Assembly (NCBI GenBank): GCA_963662155.1
Contig: OY759269.1
Location: forward strand, 9,951,698-10,015,697
Source: Lamellibrachia columna
Lineage: Eukaryota > Annelida > Polychaeta > Sabellida > Siboglinidae
Reading direction: 5' to 3'
DNA length: 64,000 nucleotides
This document shows positions 1 to 11,340 of the stretch, in pieces (position 1 is the first letter of the stretch; every line of letters begins with the position of its first letter). The position numbers and the translations under genes were made by a program. The notes below the pieces were generated by a model, which was not told the origin of the DNA, did not search any database, and was given only the letters and a program-made list of their open reading frames with translations.

Positions 1-1359
1 TGGACGAACCAATATGGTACATAACTCCTTATTTCGGTATTTTATGCATGGTTAGAGGTTTAACATTCAACTTGTTGCTGCGTTCGATCAGAATCGTCCA
101 GGCATGACGTATATTTGATGTCCTCGACAGTCAAAAAAACACAATGCCATGGTTGGGCAACCTAAACTGACTTTGCCATGTGCTGTCAGGGCTATCAAAC
201 ATGACATAACTAGAAACACGGGGGAAGGAGTTGTAGACCGAACTGGCCCAGGTATACGGGTGGCTGTCTTGCCCCAGGGTGCACCAAGATGGCTTTTTGG
301 GGTATTTTTACTGCTGCAAATGTTCGTCCTTTTATGGTCGTCGGCACACTGCTTCAAATGTTCATCCTATCAATCCACTATTATTCAACAGATGTGTAAT
401 ATAGATGTAATGTTTGGTCGAGTTAGAATTATGTATATATTTGGAATGGAACCATTGGTTGATTCAGACAGAAAAGGAAGCTATTTAATTAGACAGGTTT
501 TCTTACACCTATGTGTAACAAGATATTTGTAAATTGTGTTTGTAACATATTCACATGGCCTGCATTAAGAGAAACTGTAGAAAAGTTGTCCCATTCATTT
601 ATTTGCCTTTGGGAGGATGAAATGACGACGTCTGTTAATATCATTCCAGACACAATGGGTCAGCTGTGGACTCCATCTCTCATGAGGAGGACATCACCAC
701 GAAGAAGTGAGTTGGTTGTTGTGCATCCATCAGCTGAGATTTTCTAAGAAGCATATGGTAAGTGAGCGAGGAATATATATTTAGATTTCATTAGTTTATT
801 CTGTTCTGTGATCATATGCTGGAGCTTCCTTAGCTAATTTAGGTGAAAATTAATTAATTTGCTTTTGCTATAATTGATGAAACCATGAAAGAGACGTATC
901 ACGTTCCATCTAATCGTATTTTAGCGCCTTTGTTTTTAAACACGTCTGTTTAGATATACACAGTATTGGCGGTTTCATGTAAAGTCTCTCAATCCCGCTC
1001 AGCCTAAAAAATTGCATGGTAATTAGACTGAATTAATATTACACCATTAATTATTTCAATACTATGCGGGAAAGTTCATTTTGGCAAAAGTGTACCCTGT
1101 ACGTGAAAACGCCCACATACAAATGTATTTATTATTACCTTTGTTAAATTTAATGTATGTAAATGTTATAACTTATTATATTATTTTTAAAATAACGTTG
1201 CAGTCGGAGGTCCAACAAAATGAATATATTGCCACATGGTTTCTCCTGGAAGTGTTTAAGGACAATCATTGCAGACCGTTCTGGCGACACAGCAAATGAT
1301 CAAGTGTTGACTGAATTTATACCATTCAGTGACCCATGTGTAAGTGTTAAATCTGTTAT

Positions 1360-1920
1360 TGACCAGACATGAGCGGATCTACACACTGGGTAGTGGGTCC
1401 AGGAAGTGTATGGAAGGAGACCATTCCCTTGCTGAAGCTATCTGCCGCATTTGATACCATTGGTCACAGGACAACTTATTAATAGTGTGTCATTGTGATG
1501 TGGCATATCTGGAACAGAGCTGGTTCTCATAATATTTAACTGATAGATACAAAAGAATGAAGATAGCGAATTGTTTCTCAGCTGCCCTCCCTACTTCACG
1601 TAATGTTCCTCAGGATGTTTCACTCTCTACGCTACTATACTTGGCTCTGTTATCCAACGTCACAACTTGGATCACCAAGTGTATGCTAATAAATCACAGA
1701 CCTATGCTATTTTGGCTACACGAGATACAAAATCACTTCCAAAACTAGCTCAGAGATTGTCTCCACAAAATCTTCCATTGGATGACAGAGAACACATTAA
1801 AGTTAAATGCAAGTAAATCCGAGTTTGTTATTATTGGTGGAGTAAATTTGGCATGTGTATTTGAATCGATTATGTGTGCACAATATGTTGCAAGACACGT
1901 TTCTTGAAGTGTCAGACTTT
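1360..1920 (+). mobile_element. Decayed L2/CR1-like LINE reverse transcriptase, copy 1
   Basis: Broken frames on the + strand read like the middle of a non-LTR reverse transcriptase: SAAFDTIGHR (the DLSAAFDTIDH motif), then a YLTDRYQRIKI-like stretch, NCFSAALPTSRNVPQ (the GVPQG region), a YADD-region remnant around SVIQRHNLDHQVYA, and KLNASKSEFVIIG. Several stops and frameshifts separate these pieces, so it is a dead relic. Family assignment is from motif spacing only. Confidence 0.75.
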
Positions 1921-2060
1921 AGACTGCATGTAGAGAAGCACAGTTAAATCAAAACGTGTGGAAAGCATTAGCTTAACAGTGTCACCTGGCAGTTCTTCGA
2001 AGAGAACAAATTTGCATATGTGCTGGAGTGCCACAAAACACTAATATTATATAGCCTTTT

Positions 2061-4130
2061 TGTTTTGGGAGTGACGTAGAGTGATATAATGAAAGCATTG
2101 ATTTACTAAAATGCAAGGAAGCACATCAACATAATAATTGACATGTAATTGATTACGGATTGACAGACGTTTGCTACGATGACAATAAAACTGATGCCGA
2201 TTGACCAACTAATGCGAATCGAGAATAATAACCTTTATCTGAATATGTAATGATCGATGTTCTTTTGTTTAAAAAATAAGAGACCAATGACGTGAGTGAC
2301 ACTTAGCAGTATCTGCTATTTGGTTGCACCTCCTATCGGTCGGTGGAGAGACCAATCCACAGTCACCGAATCTCTTACAGTTGCGTATCGAGCAGCTCTC
2401 AGGGGAGAGATATGTCGGCCCCCAGACGCTAGTAGTTCTCCACCAAAACTACTGACAATCCCTATGTGTTGAGCTATCAACTTATCTTATGACAACGCGA
2501 CTACCCGTTTATATAGTAGGTACACCCTTTTTATGTGAATTTGTGGTGTGAACTCTTGAAACATGTTAACTTTACATTTAACTGATATAACAACTATTAA
2601 TTAAACAATTTAGTTAATTAGAATGTTTCTTATATGGCATAGTTCATGTTGTAATTCAGCAAAGTGTATAACATGCATAAATAATATTACTAGTCTATGT
2701 TATTGATATTGAATTATGCAGATCTAGTGGTGAAAATTATGCGCATGCGCCCGAAGTGATCACTCTAAAATGGCGTCTACTGGAATGTTGGCCGTGTAAT
2801 TGATATCAACAACCCTACAAAACCCGGTCTTAGGAATACAACACACTCCAAGTGGAAAAGGTTTATTATATTAGCAACAGTATCATCGAACAGTTGTGTT
2901 AACTGGTATGTCTGTTTATTATATATGCATCTAGCAATTCCCACCGCCGTTACTTTGTTGAACAAATGCACATAACGGTTACGTTAGCCAACAATAAGCC
3001 AAAACGTCTAGAAAGTGTCTCGTCGCCTTGCCAGCAATAGTCTAGCCAAATTTCGTGCGACTAATACACAGTCATAAATTGCATCAGAGGCAGAAAACCA
3101 TAGTTGTCACTAATAAGTAATCTGTCCCAATACGTTATTCCAAACTCCATATGAAATAATCAATCGTTTGTAGAATGAATAAAATAAGTATCAGAATTAA
3201 TACCATATCAAATATGTGTACTCCGTAGTATAGATATTATTTATCTACAAAGCCAAATAATGTTTATACACAAACCTTCCGCATTCTGGTAGGTCAAAAA
3301 GTCCCTGTTTATAATGAACCTTTTGTTAGTAGCTGTCTCGAATCACCTCTTTCTTCACCAATTTCGTCCGACTGGCTGTCAACGCAATGCATTTCTACCT
3401 ATCTAGATGAGATCAGCTTTTACAGAGAACACCACAGAAAGCAAGCAGCGTGTGCTATTGATATACAACGTATGTTGAAACAGATAACATGCACGCCAAC
3501 ACGGATGTAGCACACGAAATGCTATCTTTCACACTCCTCCATATTTCTCCAATTGATCATTCTTCAGTCATGGAAGGACGTTCACCGTATACCCATTTTT
3601 GGAAGAAGAATCACCAACTTCGCATGGATTGCTATATAAGACCCGCGAAATGCAAGAATTCCAGGCAGGCTGGCTGGTAAACAGCAATGAACCCTTTTGG
3701 TCTGTTGTCTGTGCTGGCGGAGGTAATCAACGAACTACCGACAGGCATTGTCCTTGCGCACGGACGGCGTTGTCCTGTTTGCATCAGATAATCTTTTGCA
3801 GCACCACGCATTGACACCTGTCAACGCCCTGAGTGACGTTGTAATCCTCAGTTAGAAGTGAAATTTCTATGCCGCAATTATTCTGGTATCCTAATTGTAT
3901 CGACACATGCGTGTTGTACTATTGAGGATACGTAATCGTTCTGTTTACAGCAATTTTCTCAACACGGTTACACAAAAAAATAATAGTACGCATCTGTTGG
4001 TGTACGTTCAGTGTTCTGCTGTAAATGTGACTTAAATGTGGGCAGAAAAGGACAGCCTTACATTGGACTCCCACGCACGCACGCTTGCATGTTAGAGGTA
4101 GGCGGGGATGGTAGCAGACAGGTGGAAGGC
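2061..4130. other. No recognisable gene (copy 1); same at 14362-16430
   Basis: AT-rich sequence with only short open frames. A TATATAAG motif at about 3632 and a GCGCATGCGC palindrome at about 2746 are the only local features noticed; neither is linked to a recognisable transcript. I see no gene here or in the matching part of copy 2. Confidence 0.5.
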
Positions 4131-4140
4131 AGGCAGACAG

Positions 4141-4260
4141 GCAGGAATATTGCTCTCGTGGTATCCAGTCCTTGGGATTGTTCAAAGTGCTTTACACTTC
4201 AAAAACTGTCATAAATGTTCGTTAACAAATCTTCTCCGGGAAGCAACTATTCTAATTGTA
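4141..4260 (-). mobile_element. SINE tail fragment (minus strand), copy 1
   Basis: The stretch from gtatccagtccttggg to the cttctccgggaagc run matches, with changes, the 3' part of the minus-strand SINE at 4300-4660. A second, truncated insertion or a local duplication of the tail would explain it. The same fragment lies at about 16441-16560 in copy 2. Confidence 0.5.
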
Positions 4261-4299
4261 TCGACACATGCATATTGTAGTGTCGAGAATACGTAATCG

Positions 4300-4660
4300 G
4301 GGATGGAAGCATACAGGGAGGGAGGCAGACAGATACGCATGAAAATTATGTTCATTGTATCCAGTCCTTTGTATTGTTCGAAGTGTTTCACACTTCACCC
4401 CCTACCACACCTATTCATTCCAACTCCATCTCGAGTTCTCTGGGAAGCACTCAGTCATGCTGCAGTTACTGCACGAAGACCATTCATACGTATAATCACC
4501 ACTGCATATAGCCAAGTACCATTTATACAAACGAATGAGCTGTGGCAACGTTCGGTAAAACAAATTGCCAAAGCTTCCAAACGGCAGCAAGACGGTTCAA
4601 ACTAGGTTTTTGACGACTGGGAGCCTGACGTTCTATCTCGAACGTTATCACGCCCAATTC
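4300..4660 (-). mobile_element. tRNA-derived SINE, minus strand, copy 1
   Basis: The reverse complement gives a tRNA-like head (atagaacgtcaggc, then a box B-like gtttgaaccgtc), then ttgctgccgtttggaagctt, and a body with gcagtaactgcagcatgac and tgcttcccagagaa. The same order occurs at 8240-8500 and 46765-47060 on the + strand. The SINE body therefore defines a family with several members in this window. Confidence 0.8.
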
Positions 4661-4930
4661 GATGGGAGACAAGGAGACGCGAGGGGGTCAGAGAAGAAGC
4701 GAGGGAGGGAGAGGAGGCAGCGCGGGAGGTAGATATGCCGTTTGTTTGTTAATGCAGACAAGTACAAGTGTGTAGCAATATTTAATATGGCCATGGTTCG
4801 CACCACGCTGTAGCTTCCTCATGCGTGTTTCAACAGTTGCCTGCAAATTTAGCGCGAGACTATCGCGAAGTCGCCCTGGTGATATACACAGTTAGCGGCG
4901 TGTAGGAATTACAGAACCACAGTGTCGTAG

Positions 4931-7438
4931 TCTCTCCCTCTCCCTCTTAATCCCCCCTCCCTCTCCATTTCCCTCTCCCTCCCCTCCTTCCCCTTCCTCC
5001 CTCCCTCTCCCTCTTAATGCCCCCTCCCTCTCCATTCCCTCCCTCCCCTCCCTTCCCCTTCTCCCTCCTCCCTCCCTCCTCCTCCCTTCCTCCCTCCTTC
5101 CTCCCTCCTTCCTCCCTCCCTTCCTCCCTCATCCTCCCCTCCCTCCCTCCCTCCCTTCCTCCCTCCTCCCTCCCTCTCTACATCCCCTCCCCACTCCCCT
5201 CTCCCACCCTCTCCCCCTCCTCCCCTCTCTCCCACTCTCCCTCTCCCCCTCTCCCCATCTCCTCCTCTATCTCTCCTCTCTCCCTTTCTCCCTCTCTCCC
5301 TCTCCCCTCTCTCCCTCTCTCCCTCTCTCCCTCTTTCCTCTCTCCCTCTCTCCCTCTCTCCTCTCCCCTCTCTCCCCCTCCTCTCTCCCGCTCTCCCCCT
5401 CTCCCCCACTCCCTCTCCCCCTCTCCCTCTCCCCCTCCCCCTCTCCTCTCCCCCTCCCCCTCTCCCCCTCTCCCCCTCTCCCTCTCCCTCTCCGCCTCTC
5501 CCCCTCTCCCCCTCTCCCCTCTCCCCCTCTCCCCTCTCCCTCTCCCTCTCTCCCCCTCTTCCTCTCCCCTCTCCCTCTCCCCCTCTCCCCCTCTCCCTCT
5601 CTCCTCTCCCCCTCTCCCCCTCTCCCCCTCTCCCCCTCTCCCATTCTCCCTCTCTCCCTCTCTCCCTCTCTCCCTCTCTACCTCTCTACCTCTCTCCCTC
5701 TCTCCCCCTCTCCCTCTCCCTCTCCCCCTCTCCCCTCTCCCCCTCCCCCTCCCCCTCTCCCTATCCCTCTCCTCTCCTCCTTCCCCTCTCCCTCTCCCTC
5801 TCCCTCTCCCTCTCCCTCTCCCTCTCCCTCTCCCTCTCCCTCTCCCTCTCCCTCTCCCTCTCCCTCTCCCTCTCCTCTCCCTCTCCCTCTCCCTCTCCCT
5901 CTCCTCTCCCTCTCCCTCTCCCTCTCCCTCTCCCTTCCTCTCCCTCTCCCCTCTCCCTCTCCCTCTCCCCTCCCCCTCCCCTCCCCCTCCCCTCCCCTCC
6001 CCCCTCCCCCTCCCTCCCCCCTCCCCCCTCCCCCCTCCCCTCCCCCTCCCCCCTCCCCCCTCCCCCCTCCCCCCTCCCCCCTCCCCCCTCCCCCCTGCCC
6101 TCCTCTCCCTGCCTCTCTCCCTGCCTCTCTCCCTGCCTCTCTCCCTGCCTCTCTCCCTGCCTCTCTCCTGCCTCTCTCCTGCCTCTCTCCCTGCCTCTCT
6201 CCCTGCCTCTCTCCTGCCTCTCTCCCTGCCTCTCTCCCTGCCTCTCTCCTGCCTCTCTCCCTGCCTCTCTCCTGCCTCTCTCCCTGCCTCTCTCCCTGCC
6301 TCTCTCCCTGCCTCTCCTCCCCTGCCTCTCTCCCTGCCTCTCTCCCTGCCTCTCTCCCTGCCTCTCTCCCTGCCTCTCTCCCTGCCTCTCTCCCTGCCTC
6401 TCTCCCTGCCTCTCTCCCTGCCTCTCTCCCTGCCTCTCTCCCTGCCTCTCTCCCTGCCTCTCTCCCTGCCTCTCTCCCTGCCTCTCTCCCTGCCTCTCTC
6501 CCTGCCTCTCTCCCTGCCTCTCTCCCTGCCTCTCTCCCTGCCTCTCTCCCTGCCTCTCTCCCTGCCTCTCTCCCTGCCTCTCTCCCTGCCTCTCTCCCTG
6601 CCTCTCTCCCTGCCTCTCTCCCTGCCTCTCTCCCTGCCTCTCTCCCTGCCTCTCTCCCTGCCTCTCTACATGCCTCTCTCCATGCCTCTCTCCATGCCTC
6701 TCTCCATGCCTCTCTCCATGCCTCTCTCCATGCCTCTCTCCATGCCTCTCTCCATGCCTCTCTCCATGCCTCTCTCCATGCCTCTCTCCATGCCTCTCTC
6801 CATGCCTCTCTCCATGCCTCTCTCCATGCCTCTCTCCATGCCTCTCTCCATGCCTCTCTCCATGCCTCTCTCCATGCCTCTCTCCATGCCTCTCTCCATG
6901 CCTCTCTCCATGCCTCTCTCCATGCCTCTCTCCATGCCTCTCTCCATGCCTCTCTCCATGCCTCTCTCCATGCCTCTCTCCATGCCTCTCTCCATGCCTC
7001 TCTCCATGCCTCTCTCCATGCCTCTCTCCATGCCTCTCTCCATGCCTCTCTCCATGCCTCTCTCCATGCCTCTCTCCATGCCTCTCTCCATGCCTCTCTC
7101 CATGCCTCTCTCCATGCCTCTCTCCATGCCTCTCTCCATGCCTCTCTCCATGCCTCTCTCCATGCCTCTCTCCATGCCTCTCTCCATGCCTCTCTCCATG
7201 CCTCTCTCCATGCCTCTCTCCATGCCTCTCTCCATGCCTCTCTCCATGCCTCTCTCCATGCCTCTCTCCATGCCTCTCTCCATGCCTCTCTCCATGCCTC
7301 TCTCCATGCCTCTCTCCATGCCTCTCTCCATGCCTCTCTCCATGCCTCTCTCCATGCCTCTCTCCATGCCTCTCTCCATGCCTCTCTCCATGCCTCTCTC
7401 CATGCCTCTCTCCATGCCTCTCTCTCCGTCCCTCCCTA
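4931..7438. repeat. 2.5-kb polypyrimidine tract with 12-bp arrays
   Basis: The + strand is almost only C and T from 4931 to about 6095 (mixtures of CCCTCT, CTCTCC and CCCCTC). Then come about 47 copies of TGCCTCTCTCCC to about 6665 (some 11-mers), and about 63 copies of TGCCTCTCTCCA to about 7420. The minus strand is purine-rich over the whole length, a composition that permits triplex (H-DNA) and G-quadruplex folding. Large open frames across it on both strands follow from the 12-bp period and are not genes. Confidence 0.95.
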
Positions 7439-7746
7439 TTGACGTGCCATCAGGAGTCAATCGTTCCAGCATTCCAGCATTTGCATTTGCATGCGACCCA
7501 CAAATATTTGATTTATCAAATTCACAAATGTACTATCAAATGCATGCGTAATTCTTTGAATATTTATTATTGTTAGATTCACTTTCTCAAGTTCACAACA
7601 TGCCATTAAAATAAAGTTCTCTGAAGTGAGCATTATTTTCAACAGGTTATGAAACCGTTGTCTGACCTATGAATCCACTTTCACAAGGTGCTCTTTAAAA
7701 TTGCTCTGTAGGTCAACTGGTCAATGCCTGAGCTGTTGTTTATGCA

Positions 7747-8240
7747 ACATGAAAATACATTCTCGTCTGTAGGTTGATGGCTTCACAGATTTACCTGTTC
7801 ATTGAAACATATTAAACAATGCAGACAAATGACCCCTTGTGTTGTGTTGGCACTGTTGGGGTGGATTCGGTTGGCAGCGCATTGTGTTAGTAAACAGCAG
7901 CAGTAATATTGACAGATGTGACATTGATGACAGTGGCAATGCCCAAATGATAATAACAACAGTGGCAATGACAGTTGTGGCAGGATGTTTCCAAAGTGCA
8001 TCAACTGAAGATTTCCCTCGACAAGCGTTAGCCATTTATTAAAGATGCAAATCAGTAGATGTAAGTACATGTTTTGGTTATGGCAATGGCTGTATACACT
8101 ATACAAACATCTGCTGGGAATTTGTCTATGTGTGTACTCATAAGAAGTTACAAACTTCATACATTTGATTGATTCATCTCTTTCAATATGCTTATGCTTC
8201 GCAATATGAAAAAAATATTTATTCATGATATTTCTACCAC
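7747..8240. other. Unique spacer, nothing recognised
   Basis: Single-copy sequence immediately right of duplication copy 1. Only short, unremarkable open frames are present, among them a low-complexity stretch with repeated GTGGCAATG-like words near 7935-7985. Confidence 0.5.
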
Positions 8241-8500
8241 ACAAAGGTAGAACGCCAGACTTGGCTGACGGAACCCGGGTTCAAATCCAATTGCTGCCGT
8301 ATCAAAGCTTTGACAATTTTGTTCCCCCACATTACCACAGTTCACCCAGCTGTAAATGAGTACCCAGTTACAGACAAGTGTGGAAATGTGAACGAAAAAT
8401 CTTTGCACAGTAATTGCAGCATTGCTGAATGCTTCCCAGAGCAGTACAAAAGGTGTTGGAATGAACAGGTCAGCCAGGGGGTGTTATGTTTTGGTAACCA
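8240..8500 (+). mobile_element. tRNA-derived SINE
   Basis: It has a box B-like cgggttcaaatcc at about 8276, then gctgccgtatcaaagcttt, the conserved centre ttcacccagctgtaaatgag, and the tail attgcagcattgctgaatgc and ttcccagagcag. The order and wording match 46765-47060. The box A half is less clear (aggtagaacgccagac). Confidence 0.8.
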
Positions 8501-8772
8501 GATTGATTTGGTTAATGTTTTTATTGATACTTTCACTGTACATCCTTCTTGTCAAAGGATATTTGATTTTTATGAACATGCTGTAGTCAAGAAGAGTACG
8601 TCATTTATATGAGTACAACCATATGGTAAAATGCATATTGCTCAAGCAGAGATACATATGAGAGATTGATTTTGTAATTTTCCACAGCAGAATACCAAAG
8701 TGTGGGTGTGCGAACTGTTTGTTTGACGCAGATCTACAGATCGATGTAACTTGTGTGTTTATGTGAGACAGG

Positions 8773-8979
8773 ATGAAGGATTCTGCACGCTGCCAATTTT
8801 CATGGACTAGTCCGTGTCTGATGGATTTGATTGATCAGGTGGTCCTCAATGCCAAGGTGCTCAACACTGGCCAGGAGAGCTGCAACAGGATGGTGGCCGC
8901 CACCTTCCAGTCCACTATCCAGTTGTGGAACGTCATGGTCAACAATGATGGCAACATCGTCACACGTGTGATAAGTCAG
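8773..8979 (+). CDS. Possible upstream exon, product unknown
   Basis: Open frame of about 70 codons with GC-richer, coding-like sequence, reading ...VVLNAKVLNTGQESCNRMV then AATFQSTIQLWNVMVNNDG. A gacag acceptor precedes it, and a weak GT donor (cacgt|gtgata) follows. It lies between the two duplication copies, where N-terminal exons of the large + strand gene could be expected if the copies sit in its introns. No family is recognised. Confidence 0.35.
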
Positions 8980-9289
8980 TCAGTGAGATAGTCGTGTCAT
9001 GAGAAAAAGGCTCTGGAGAGAATCATGTCACTGTCATAGACACCAGGTTTCTAAATGGCGCATCATAGTCACACAATACCATGTCTGTAGAGGGTTGCTA
9101 AAATTTAGCAAATGTTCTATTGAAATAATGGTTTTTCTCATAAGCAATTTATACACTGTTTATGAAAATGTTTACCATATTATTAGATATATTAAACATA
9201 ACTTTTTACCACACTAACAGTGCTTTTCCTCTTTGTTCACTGCTGTTCATTGGTTAGGGTCAGGTAAAATATTGTCAAGTCACTCTTTC

Positions 9290-10055
9290 TGTTGTTTCTT
9301 TCCATACTTTTCTATCGGCCGCCCCTTCTCCATCTTTCGATCTTCTCATATCCCACCTCACGCAGTCCTTCGATCTTAGCTGTTCGCTTCTCCTTTTCTT
9401 GCATCCTTGATGTTTTTCCACCTATCTCTTCAAATCTCTTTACTAGTATGTCTGCATCCATCCTTACCATGTGGCCTGCCATTCTCACCTTGCTTCTCAC
9501 CAATCATCATGTTGAACTGTCTTGTTGCATCACATCTTTCCTCAGGTCGTTAATCCTTCTTTCGTCAACCCTCTTTGTTCGTGTTATTCGACGAAACCAG
9601 AACCAAACTTGCAGCTGCTGTTGTTGTTCTGTCAACGCCACTGTCTCCAGATACAGATTCAGGCATGCTTGTGTAACATAAGCTCTCAGGACTTTCCTTT
9701 TCAGCTTTTTCAAAATGTTTCTCTCCAACATGACTCCCTCTACCTTTCCCCGAGCATTCGCTCCCTGTTGTATCCGGCATCGCATCTCTACCTCTGAATG
9801 CCCTTCCTCATTAACCATTCCTCCAAGTTACACAAAACCATCCACTTGGTTGATCTCTTTATCATCCAAACTAATCATGGCCAGATCGTTTGCGTGAATC
9901 CCCTTCCTGAGAACATCCTTCGTGCTGATCTTCCTGCTGATTAGTGCCAGCACCATGATAAACAGTAAAGGGTCACTTCCTTGCCTCTAACCGATTTTAA
10001 CTGGAAACTCTTCCGACAAACCAGATCCAACCACAACTCTTCTTTTTGTTCTCAT
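9290..10055 (-). mobile_element. LINE reverse-transcriptase C-terminal relic
   Basis: The minus strand reads, in order, MRTKRRVVVGSGLSEEFPVK, LRQGSDPLLFIMVLALISRK, HANDLAMISLDD (YADD box decayed to HAND), INQVDGFV..LGGMVNEEG, LRAYVTQACL, RRITRTKRVDERRINDLRKD and RMAGHMVRMDADILVKR. This is the standard tail of a non-LTR retrotransposon polyprotein. Stops (one directly after GFV) and frame breaks, plus the lost catalytic YADD, show it is inactive. Confidence 0.85.
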
Positions 10056-10217
10056 GAACAGGACAGGTCTGGGTGTTGCACGCCATGACACAGAACTGGC
10101 AGTTAAATCTATCACGGTGGCTGTGCTCAGTAGGGCAGGCAAAGTCGGGGTGTGGCATTCCTTGGCACTGAACTGGCAGGTAATTCTGTCACGGTGGCTG
10201 TACTCACTTGGCAGCAA
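10054..10217. repeat. Imperfect ~84-bp direct duplication
   Basis: Two adjacent blocks share the words acagaactggcag...tctatcacggtggctgt and ctgaactggcag...tctgtcacggtggctgt. It adjoins the left end of the LINE relic (its 5' side on the minus strand) and looks like a simple tandem duplication. Confidence 0.6.
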
Positions 10218-10735
10218 TAATGATTATCTTTATGATGACATAGAAAACAAAAGTAAATATTTTTTAAATTTAATCCCCACCCCCTGAGGCCCATATGGAC
10301 GGTTTCACATTTGACCCTCCATGTTCGTCAGAAGGGGAATAGGACACAACAGACATACCAACATAATCTTCTTTATATGTTAGATAGAGTTCACAGAATA
10401 TGTGTATGCAGACATTGAAAACTAAAGCTGATTGAGTGTTGTTGTTTCTGCGTCCTACCTACAGACATGCACAAGTTCCCGCTGCGTATGAAGGAGAGAT
10501 ACCATAGTAGGGACCGTGTTACAGTCTATATCTCGCGCCCACAACGGGTGTGTCTCCCTGCTTGCTACATTTGACTAGAATGTTAGAAGTAAAAGTTATG
10601 AATTCTGACTAATTCATAGAAACTACACTTAAGACTAACGTCTCATTTAGATGTGTTGATTATATTTGTTACGCTAATGTGCAAGTTGCTCCTTTGAAGC
10701 AGGGCTGTTTTGGTATTGTACATTGATTGACTGTT
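10218..10735. other. No gene recognised
   Basis: AT-rich spacer with no coding-like frame, repeat family or regulatory motif I can support. Confidence 0.5.
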
Positions 10736-10739
10736 TTCA

Positions 10740-10919
10740 GCCCTGTGTGGGAAATGTATTGAGATAGCCTACTGGACAATTTCGGGAGCTGCGCAGGTGA
10801 TTCTGCAGCAACCTGATTCAGTTGGACATGGCCACAGTTCTTCCAGACGTTCTCTGTACACGCCAATCCCATCACCAAGGTGATGTTGTCAACGAAGCAT
10901 TGCGTCTCTCGTAGGTCCA
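10740..10919. CDS. Coding-like stretch of uncertain strand
   Basis: On the + strand an acceptor (ctgttttcag) opens a frame of about 45 codons (ALCGKCIEIAYWTISGAAQ...) ending at caag|gtgatg. On the minus strand a longer frame reads ETQCFVDNITLVMGLACTEN and on, with a cag|gttgct donor. Base composition is coding-like, but I cannot choose the strand. It may be an exon of the large gene's missing N-terminal part or of another gene. Confidence 0.25.
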
Positions 10920-11119
10920 ATTATCAAGTATATTTCTATGGAAAATATTCAAATATACATGGAAAAGCTTTATTTTATGATGATGACCATGTCACGTTTA
11001 AGGGTTGATTTTTAGTGGGCCATCAATTACATATACTGTGACATCCTCAGTTATATAAAATATACAAGTAAAAGCTTGGTTTTCTTTTCAAGTAATCCAA
11101 ATTGAAGCATTGATTATGA

Positions 11120-11340
11120 TCATATCAGCTTTTGTTTGATATGACGCGGCTTATCAGTATCAGGTCCTTGAATAATGGAAAGTGAATCACTGTAGCTCAT
11201 TGGTGTGTTTGCGGTGTGCTCTGAGAACAACCATGTACATACGTGGAACGTGACCTGATTCCTTGGAATGACCAGCACACAGCCCGGCTCAGTGGCCTTG
11301 GCATCTTTCAAGTTTATTTCCATACAGAGGGTGGAACCAC
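11120..11340. CDS. Coding-like stretch of uncertain strand
   Basis: The minus strand holds a 67-codon frame containing GCVLVIPRNQVTFHVCTWLF. The + strand has a shorter frame ending in FQVYFHTEGGTTPSVYPQ before tccacag. Either could be an exon; neither matches a family I recognise. The rest of 11341-12301 is AT-rich and shows nothing I can support. Confidence 0.2.

Larger units (their letters stand above)
1..7746. repeat. Segmental duplication, copy 1
   Basis: This segment matches 12302-19187 almost base for base outside the polypyrimidine array. The coordinate offset is 12301, falling to 12300 after a 1-bp indel near 3740. By eye I count about two dozen substitutions over roughly 5.2 kb of non-array sequence. 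It starts at or before the window edge and ends at the shared ...gtttatgca, after which copy 1 and copy 2 continue with unrelated sequence. It carries a LINE relic, SINE fragments and the polypyrimidine tract. It could be a recent duplication or two haplotypes placed in tandem by the assembler. Confidence 0.95.

Noticed and set aside
149..532. 127-codon frame in duplication copy 1 (and 12450-12833 in copy 2)
   Set aside because: Present in both copies with only one change, but no domain, no codon bias and an equally open antisense frame; copy identity reflects recency rather than selection.
3600..3660. TATATAAG as a promoter
   Set aside because: Isolated motif in AT-rich sequence with no recognisable transcript downstream.
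5017..7551. 844-codon open frame on the + strand and 268-codon frame on the minus strand
   Set aside because: They consist of Pro/Leu/Ser or MERG repeats dictated by the pyrimidine tract and its 12-bp period; no splice, start or domain support.
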